A stretch of 64,000 nt of DNA, taken from Ischnura elegans (taxonomy: Eukaryota; Arthropoda; Insecta; Odonata; Coenagrionidae). Position 1 is the first letter of the stretch. Every line of letters starts with the position of its first letter. The notes under the pieces were generated by a model, which saw only the letters and a program-made list of their open reading frames with translations, ran no database searches and had not been told where the DNA came from. Shown piece after piece: positions 56,964 to 64,000 of this stretch. The stretch covers positions 6,586,607-6,650,606 of the forward strand of contig NC_060258.1 in NCBI RefSeq assembly GCF_921293095.1, written 5' to 3'. Position numbers and translations under genes: made by a program.

Positions 56964-58418
56964 ATGAATACGTCCGACGATAAGGCACCCGCGTTTACCG
57001 TGTATCGGGAGGTCGCGAACGAAGTAGACGACTCCGACGACAAGAGCGCGAATTCGGGAACCGATGATTTAACTGACACATTCCGGGGAATGCTGTTAGA
57101 CACGCCGGGTTCCGGCATGAATGGGCAAAGTAAAACACAGCGTGAAGGTGACGAGGGGGGCGAAGCCAGCCGAACCGAATCGAGTCACGATTCTAATGAT
57201 GATTATGTGTCTAATAAAACAATCTTATTGATGATACAGAGCATGCGCTCTGAGATTAGCGCTCAGATTAACGCTAGTAACGAGAGCCTGAGCGCTCAGC
57301 TTAACGCTAATAATGAAGCCATACAGAGCATGCGCTCTGAGATGAGTACAAATAATGAAGCCATACAGAGCATGCGCTCTGAGATGAGTACAAATATTGA
57401 AGCATTGCGTCAGGAAATTAATCATAATCTACGACAGGAAGTTAGGAGTTGTCATGGTATTTTAATGCAGGAAGTTAATAGTTGTCGTGATATTCTACGG
57501 CAGGAAAAGTCCGTAATTAAAGATAAACTAAACAATGGTGAAACTCATTGCCTAGAAAAGGTGAATGAGATCGCGAAAAATGATCGCGATGAATGTCTAA
57601 GGGTGGTTGATTCACAAGTTGAAAACCTAGAGGTGCGCACAGACGCTCTAGAACGCTCTTATAATGACATTGCAAATCTTAAAAAGCACGAGGAAAATGC
57701 CGTCGAAATAGACGAACGCAGGGTAAAATCGCTCGAAGCGGAATTTGAGGCATTGAAGGATAGCGGCACGCCAGTAGCAACGGCGACGTTATCAAGTGAG
57801 TCATTGACGAAGCCCGTGTTCTCCGCTCGAGACGCCGATCACCCGATAGCGTTTTTAAAAGAAGTGGAAAATTGTCTCTCGATGATTACCGTTCCGGAAA
57901 CGATGAAATCAAAAATGATTTTTACTGAAGATTCGGAAATCGGGAGGGAAATTTTAATTTTGTTTGCCACCCGCCAGTTAAAAAAGGCTGGGCTCAAAAG
58001 AAAGCGTAGTCAAGACAAGACCCATTCTAATTTTCATGTCAGGGATTTAGTCTTGTTAAGGACACCTAAGGTGTCTGATACCCAGCTTGGGTTGTTTCAT
58101 AAGTTTTTTCATTTGCTCTCGGGTCTATTTAGAATCTCAAGTTTAGTTTTCGTTTGTTGCTCGTTCATCTGGCTTATTCTTTCCGCGATATGCATGGATT
58201 CATCTCTTTCGTTTGGACACATCTTTTTCATTCACCCCTTAGGAAAGAGATGCATCCATGCAGGGGGGCGATGTGACGAAAAGCCTCGTCACGGCGCATT
58301 CTGCGTCCATCTCATCTCCCCGATTCATATTGGCGCGCGGCAACAGCGAGTGATGAGCGACCTTCTTTTCTTTTTCCTATGTTGTCTGCTAGAATTTAGC
58401 ATGTCTCTTGTTTTGTAA
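56964..58418 (+). CDS. Gag fused to the C-terminus of integrase (deletion derivative)
   Basis: The 484-codon frame begins with an acidic region (residues 1-80). It continues with a long helical, coiled-coil segment (about 80-255) containing two 14-residue repeats (NNEAIQSMRSEMST), and then a gag-like core start (FSARDADHPIAFLKEVENCL, about 290). Within a few residues, near residue 330, the sequence switches to the tail of a gypsy-type integrase (KRKRSQDKTHSNFHVRDLVL, LLRTPKVSDTQLGLFHKFFH). So almost all of pol is missing and the two ends of the polyprotein are in one frame. The last part (after about residue 435) is LTR sequence and not real coding. It could still yield a gag-like protein, which in related elements assembles into cytoplasmic particles, but this is inference. 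Confidence 0.8.
   Translation: MNTSDDKAPAFTVYREVANEVDDSDDKSANSGTDDLTDTFRGMLLDTPGSGMNGQSKTQREGDEGGEASRTESSHDSNDDYVSNKTILLMIQSMRSEISAQINASNESLSAQLNANNEAIQSMRSEMSTNNEAIQSMRSEMSTNIEALRQEINHNLRQEVRSCHGILMQEVNSCRDILRQEKSVIKDKLNNGETHCLEKVNEIAKNDRDECLRVVDSQVENLEVRTDALERSYNDIANLKKHEENAVEIDERRVKSLEAEFEALKDSGTPVATATLSSESLTKPVFSARDADHPIAFLKEVENCLSMITVPETMKSKMIFTEDSEIGREILILFATRQLKKAGLKRKRSQDKTHSNFHVRDLVLLRTPKVSDTQLGLFHKFFHLLSGLFRISSLVFVCCSFIWLILSAICMDSSLSFGHIFFIHPLGKRCIHAGGRCDEKPRHGAFCVHLISPIHIGARQQRVMSDLLFFFLCCLLEFSMSLVL
58260..58271 (+). other. Polypurine tract
   Basis: GCAGGGGGGCGA directly before the right LTR, the expected primer site for plus-strand DNA synthesis. Confidence 0.75.
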
Positions 58419-59510
58419 AGGGTATATAAGGCCCGGTATTGTGGGATGTGGGGTTGGATTCCTGAGAAAGCGGCAGTTGTTCCGCTAGAGAAGACGGAGG
58501 TCAGCTGTGACAGTGCCAAGGTGGGGCGACAAGACGGGGTTGCGGCAGACGAGGGCTACGGCAATTTCGGAGGTCGGGCAACGCGACCAGGGGAAGGGCG
58601 TGCGGAGAGAGAAGCGTGGAGTACAGCGAGACACGAGAAAAGTGTCCTTGCTTTTTCGTCAGGACATCACGACATCGTCCAAGGATTTGCGGGAGGTGGT
58701 TCCCCGCGATCGACGCATCGTGACCCGGCGGCCAGGATTCGGACCCGCCGTCTTTGACACTTAAGTACTCTAAACCCTCTCCCGGGACGGGGAAATAATC
58801 CCGATCCCTCCCCCGCTCCAGCCAGCCCACGCGCCCTGTACGAAGAAAGTCCCCCAGTGTGCACGTGTGTCATCCTAATACTCATGTGGCTTCCGACACA
58901 AACTCACGTCTCTCTTTCTCGGTCTGAAGACCATTTTTAATTGTATCACGATTCTCCCGTTCTCGTCATCCCTTCTGGTTGATGTCAGACTCATTTTTGA
59001 TTGAACAGAACGTGGAGCATGTAACATTTGAAAGTAGAACGACGAACATTACTCATAATTGCCTTTGAAGTGCAGCAAGATTTCGAGTGCCCGTGTCATA
59101 GCAATCTCTGAGAGTATACAGTGTTATTTTTGTCCATTTTTGTTCATTTACCCCAACAATCATCTCATCCCTCATTTATTAGATATAAGATTTCTCTTTC
59201 TTTTTGTGTATGGCATATTTCCTTCATTTTTATTTCTGCAAGTGTATCATTGATGTCTCGCCCAATTCAGCATCACTATTCCATCCCTCATTAGCGTTTA
59301 AGGACAGAAGTGTTCGTTTATTTTTCTCTAATAAATTTTTGTATGACAGTCATTCGCTGTGTACGAGGTCATTCATCCCCTTGCTGTGCCATTGTGTTTA
59401 ATGCCGCGAGTTCCCATCTTGACCGCGAGCCCCAGAACCTACGAAAAATTAAGAACTCGGATAATAATCTCAGTTCGACGGTGCATGGCTCACGGGAGCG
59501 TACCGTCACA
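58272..59510 (+). repeat. 3' LTR
   Basis: 1239 bp, ending CGTCACA and followed by the GTAT duplication. TATA box at 58423-58430 and AATAAA at 59330-59335, as in the left LTR. Confidence 0.93.
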
Positions 59511-60147
59511 GTATTTAGCTTGTATTTTCACCGAATAGTAATATTTATTCAAGTGTTTATCTTTTTTTATGTTAATAATAATTAATTGAAATCAATCAAT
59601 GGCTTGAATATACAATTTTTTTCCTTTTGGCCCATATTTGCGAGACTTTGAAAGCATTTCTTATTTTACGGGTCTGTGTTTGGATCTACAAACTATGTGA
59701 ATGTCCTGATATTATTTTACCTTGCGATAAAGTGGTGAATATGCAATTCATAGCATTTTCAAATTCATGTGTTTAGAATCCGTCGTTTGTGCCCCTTTTC
59801 CCTTACACTTTCCTTCTGGCCGCCCACCTTTGCCGCCGCCTGCTAATACTGTGTATTGCGCTGCAGCACTATTATTTAAGCCTTGACTGCGTGGAAGTTG
59901 ATTTTCAAATATGAGAAAGTACCTTTGATATACTGATTCCCCAGAAAAATAGATACACTGATGAACCAGGAAAATAAATCAGTAGAATGAAATAAAGTTA
60001 CCGTCCTAGTACGTTCCGACAGCGCTGGCTGCCGGGTGCCGCACAGGAAAACCGTGTGCTGTCCTTTGCATTAGTCAATCCAGTGAACTCTCGAGTGGAC
60101 TGCAAAACTCCTATGAAGAAAGGATTTCATTCTTCCTGACTGGCAGT

Positions 60148-61460
60148 ATGGCTAGAAGAAGTAGTCGAAGGCGTGAAAAAGTCCTATCTATGTTGCATTC
60201 TATACCGGAAGGTGAATCGGAACGCGAAACAAAAGATCATTCCGGCTGTGACGAAGTCGAGGATTTTATTCCTCAAAACGTTTCTAGCGAGTCTGAAGAT
60301 TCAGACAAAACGTGTGCGAAATATAAGCAGTAATTTACATTTACTTCCCCTATCATAGGTAGTTACAAAAAAAGGTATTATCTACGATTATTTATCGATT
60401 CGTTTATACTGACTCACATAAAGCGATGTACAATTGTGGAACCACGCAGGCAAAATTACGAAGATTTCACTCTTTCCGATGTGGAGCAAGTTGCATGTAT
60501 AGCCATATTTTATGCCCGTGGAATATCAGGTACAAATGATCACTCTACTGAGAGTATTTGGTCAAACGACTGGGGAATACCATTTTCTGCAACGAACGAC
60601 TAGGTTTGTTAACATTTGGTAATGTCTAAGGTTTGATGAGAAATCTAACCTATTCCAGTGGCTCAAAACTGTCAAGTTTGCCCTCTTTTCAAGAGTGTAC
60701 GATAGTTTCATAGAGAATTACATTGCTTGTTACACACCTGGTCCGTACATTATAGTTGATGAACAACTTTTTCCCAGTATAAATAGGTATATTTAACTCT
60801 GTACATTCCTTATAATTCGGACAAATACCCCCATGAATATTGGCTACCTATTGATAAGGATAGCAAATATCTTGCAAACGCCTTCCCTTATGTTAGAAAA
60901 GGTAATTCACTTCATGCAGATTGCCGTTTAGCAGTACTGAAGCTATTGCAACCCTTTCTGAAAAAGGGCGAAATGTTACGGTATATAATTACTTTACCTC
61001 AGTCAAACTCGCTGAACAGCAAAAAATCCAGGGTAATAGCATTGTGGGAAAGGTAAATAAAAGAGAACAGAAGAACCAAAAGAGATGAAATCACAAATAT
61101 ACCACAAGAACGTCTACTCAGTGACAGCCTATCCACTCGTTGGAAAATACTCCCGACTTAGCAGGTATTCATAGATAGTGTGCAATGAGACTACCTAAAA
61201 CATTTCGCCCAAGACGTTTTAGAAAAAGCTCGTTACAGAGTTGGCTCCTCATGTTAGATGTAGATAAAAGCGTTGCGTGTCCAATGCCGTAGATTCTTCT
61301 GACGGGTTTCTGCAAAATAAGTATTTCCAGGCAAAACCAAAGTGCAAAAATAATCGATCAGTTGGGAATTGTATGACCTGCCAAAAGTCTTTGTGTGGGC
61401 AACGAAAATGAACGACCATGCTTGAACTCTAAAGCACCTTAGACAAATGCGTGGTGTTAT
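60148..61460 (+). pseudogene. piggyBac transposase of element B, decayed
   Basis: It starts with MARRSSRRREKVL and an acidic segment (DEVEDF, SSESEDSD), then a stop at 60331. In shifted frames the conserved region follows. Its blocks are QVACIAIFYARGISGTND, WSNDWGIPFSATND, RFDEKSNLFQWLK, FIENYIACYTPGPYIIVDEQ (first catalytic Asp present), SDKYPHEYWLPIDKDSKYL and NAFPYVRKGN. Next comes NVTVYNYFTSVKLAEQQ, where the second catalytic Asp of the usual DNYFTS is replaced by Tyr. A cysteine-bearing tail (to about 61440) corresponds to the C-terminal zinc-binding region, now degenerate. At least three frameshifts and several stops rule out activity. Confidence 0.85.
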
Positions 61461-61857
61461 CAACAGCAATTTTTTTTGCTTTATTTAATTATCTTCCCAA
61501 CTTCCATGTAGCCTAAGTAATATTTTTGATCATTCAAACAATATCATAAAATGTGTTGAAAAGTCTACGTTTGCTGTTTTATCCAATTCCTTTATTAACA
61601 TTCTGTTAAAACCACATAACATGTAAGAAAAAAGAATTTCAAAGCAACACTGTCAAATTTCGCATTTTTTTAATTATATTTTTTTGTTAAAGCGACGTCT
61701 AAAATATTGCAATAATCAACAAAAATGATAAACTAATACAATGTATCAATAAAAACAGAGATAAACTGCAAAAATAAGCAATTACAAGGTAGGAGTCAAA
61801 ATGACTCCATTCGGTAGTTCTAGGGGGGGGTGTCAAGTCCGGTATTCCTAGTGTTAA

Positions 61858-64000
61858 ATTATGTAAAAAAACTTAGGCTGGACTGAATCACATAACACAC
61901 TCAAAAAAGATAAAAAACACTAACAGTTAGTACTGAATTTTCGGTGGCATATTACCACCTTCCTCAGAGTTAGGTAGGAGACTGATTTTTACGTTATTTA
62001 CCTCATCGCAGAACATTTCAAAATGTCAATTATTATATTATTATGTATTTGCATCCTGCCGTATATGCAACACACTAATTCACTGTTGTATCGCGGCGCA
62101 GTCTGGCGTACAGGAAAATAAAAAGTCAAAGCGGCGACCCACAGTGGTCCCAAATCGAAAAAAGCTGGCCAAAAGTCATTTTTTCGACTTTTTACGAGGA
62201 AGTTTTGAATTATATATTCGGATTCTACAGCATATGGTCTATAATATTTCGTACCTGATAGGTCTGTTTGATTATTATGTTGACCTGTGTAACCCGTCAA
62301 ACATGGGCATGTTCAGCCTAAAACGCCCGAGGCGTAGAAATAGTCGATTTTAGGGTAAATCAACTTAATAAATTTCTATTTTAATTTCAAGCGATTCATT
62401 TGTCAATTTTAATACGGTAATTTTTCATATTTTTTTACAATATTATAGTATTTTTTTATTCGTTTCAGAATTTTTTATAACAATATTTAATTATTTATAT
62501 AGTTAGCTATTTTGGAGCCTATTTTTAGTCAAATGTGTCGATATAGTTTTGTGCCCCTCCGTGCCCCTCGAAGATTTCTATGCTGAATCCGTAGGAAGAG
62601 TATATACAACAAGATGGAGAAAAAAAATCTTACCTATACTTGCCTATCCGACATCTAGAGGGTTTTAAGTTGAGCGGTGCACCGCTCCGCTGAGGGCGGC
62701 TGGCCGGCGGGAGACAGTGGCATTATCGCTCAAATATTCCTGTATCGGTGGTCAAACATGCATGGTGTATACTTAGCATAATTCTACATCCTGTACGATT
62801 ACACACATCAAGTTCTTCACGCCTATCGTATGCACATTTCTTGTTTGTGCACTCACCTTCAAATATTCATGAAACCATTGAAGGCCGGTTTTCATGCTCT
62901 TAATGAGAAACATTATGAGTGATCAAAAGCGACCACTTGAGTCACTATGCGAGAACCTTACAGTAACCACAAGGTGCTTATCTTTGCAAAACTTTCCTCA
63001 TATTTTTATAGAGAAGAGATCCCTTACATGCCGTACAGCGTTGTCAGCACGTTATTCCGAAATAAGGAATTGGCGATAAGAGAAATAAATGCTCCCTAAT
63101 GCCAAGAATTGTTCACAGGATCATTTAAACAGCCCATAGACGTAGATAGGATTGAATTCGGAGGGAAGAATTCGGCTAAATCCACCAATCTTGCATCTTG
63201 CAAGTGCGTTTTTTTTTAATAATAATGGAATGAGGATGACGGCCCCCCTCACCAGAGCCATTGCATGGATGTGGTGAATATTTCCCACTCAGTTTTACTT
63301 AATATTTTCTTAGTGAAAAAGAGCTGTGATCCGAACTATGTTAACCCGGCTAACTCGAGAAACTTCTCCTGTCCAGGTTATTAAAGTACTTGGTTTGCCA
63401 ATGTTTGGCATTCAAATTTCAGGATGCGCCGGAAACTCAGAGGCAAGTCTATATAAGCTTTTATATCATTTATTCATTGTCAACTCATAATTTCCGGTTT
63501 ATTATTGGTTAATAATAGACAACTTTTAGAAATCACTTTCATCCTTTCAGCCGTAAATACACCTGTTAAATTTGAATTATGGGTGCCGCAAATTATTTCG
63601 TACCTTGCGGTGTAGAATAAAAATACAGAGAGAAAAGAATATTCATAAGCGAAGAAGAAGGAATATGTTGCGGAGTACTTGAAAACAAGATTTCGACTAA
63701 ATGAAATCAAGCACGCAAAAAATATTCTAACGCGTTTTGCGCGAAGAATGTTTTCTCGAAATACCTAAGAAAGTGGAATCAAAGCTCGAGGACAGATGAG
63801 CATTTCAAAGAGACGTTCAAAAGCTGGTTGCAGAAGGAAATGAAATTCCCTCCAGAAGTATATCAATATCTCCCTATCGCATCTAGTGAGTGCAAATGAA
63901 TACCGTGTATGCGCAGTCGGCGAATATATGCAGTATATAGAAATAATGAGTCATTAATCTCAATCATCGTATTTTTAAAGGTGGAGTTTTAATCCAGGAT
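61858..64000. other. Unassigned sequence
   Basis: Includes a short GC-rich patch at 62675-62720 and a segment at 63720-63890 that is open for about 50 codons in two frames, with charged composition but no identified motif. Frames at 61998-62353, 62894 and 63480 have no recognised domains. Confidence 0.35.

Larger units (their letters stand above)
55089..59510 (+). mobile_element. Gypsy-type LTR retrotransposon, internally deleted
   Basis: A 4422-bp element with two LTRs of 1239 bp and the target duplication GTAT (55085-55088 and 59511-59514). The LTRs begin TGTGACG and end CGTCACA (CGCCACA in the left copy). A purine-rich tract GCAGGGGGGCGA (58260-58271) precedes the right LTR. A primer-binding-like TGGCGTCC starts two bases after the left LTR. 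One frame (56964-58418) joins gag to the extreme end of pol, so protease, reverse transcriptase, RNase H and the integrase core are absent. The element is non-autonomous and young, judged by about five differences between LTRs. Confidence 0.93.
54868..61853 (+). mobile_element. piggyBac element B, interrupted by an LTR retrotransposon
   Basis: Bounded by TTAA on both sides (54864-54867 and 61854-61857). The left end reads GACTAGAACTACCGAT followed by the palindrome GGAGTCATTTTGACTCC (54884-54900), 16 nt from the end, with a second copy at 55063-55079. The right end carries CACTAGGAATACCGG and, after it, CTAGAACTACCGAAT with the palindrome at 61792-61808, 45 nt from the end. Removing the LTR element (4422 bp plus one GTAT) leaves about 2.56 kb, the usual size for a full piggyBac element. 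The transposase is a plus-strand pseudogene (60148-61460). Related to element A by end design but of a different subfamily. Confidence 0.85.

Noticed and set aside
63720-63890. Charged open stretch in two frames, considered as a retroelement reverse-transcriptase start
   Set aside because: No catalytic motif, frames interrupted by stops, and the window ends before it could be extended.
1-64000. Search for CRISPR arrays, rRNA, tRNA and operon-like gene clusters
   Set aside because: No regularly spaced direct repeats with unique spacers, no rRNA-like or tRNA-like sequence and no adjacent same-strand genes were seen; the window is eukaryotic in character.

Overview
This window looks like a non-coding, transposon-rich stretch of a large animal genome, most likely an arthropod and probably an insect. 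The reasons are AT-rich sequence, very few long reading frames, GT-AG introns, and a mixture of piggyBac, hAT-type, pogo/Tigger-type, Helitron and gypsy-type elements with arthropod-like termini. I cannot name the species. I saw no tRNA, rRNA or CRISPR array, and no operon organisation.

Layout. Positions 1-10 kb hold several short hAT-type MITEs with 8-bp target duplications (754-974, 3712-3970, 5189-5473, 9532-10026). They also hold a degenerate Helitron with a decayed Pif1-type helicase (4054-6154) and a small piggyBac-type element (6219-6999). From 10 to 19 kb the sequence is mostly unrecognised, with a second Helitron helicase remnant (about 16.1-16.5 kb), a broken coiled-coil coding fragment (17.4 kb) and one exon-like open block (15270-15494). 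From 19 to 29 kb there are two non-autonomous elements packed with self-complementary motifs (19574-20928 and 24370-25613), a candidate 46-nt micro-exon (23189-23234), and a piggyBac transposase pseudogene split by an unfamiliar TIR transposon with an 8-bp duplication (26358-28588). From 29 to 42 kb there are dispersed repeats, palindromes, an AT microsatellite, another piggyBac transposase pseudogene (36292-37012) and a pogo-type element (39985-42262) with a nested MITE.

The most gene-like locus is at 42875-44272. It is a 465-residue open frame with one ankyrin-like repeat, a heptad-like middle and a C-terminal domain I do not recognise.

From 50 to 62 kb there are two related piggyBac elements with TTAA duplications. 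The first (50413-52174) has lost the catalytic part of its transposase. The second (54868-61853) has a decayed transposase and was invaded by a young gypsy-type LTR element (55089-59510). That LTR element has two 1239-bp LTRs of equal length, a GTAT duplication, a three-fold repeated primer-binding region, and a single frame fusing gag to the very end of pol. It cannot transpose on its own.

The most useful cross-element observation concerns piggyBac end architecture. A short palindrome sits 16 nt from the transposase-5' end and 42-45 nt from the other end in both large elements, with compensating base changes between them. Two smaller TTAA elements also place a palindrome-like block 16 nt from one end.
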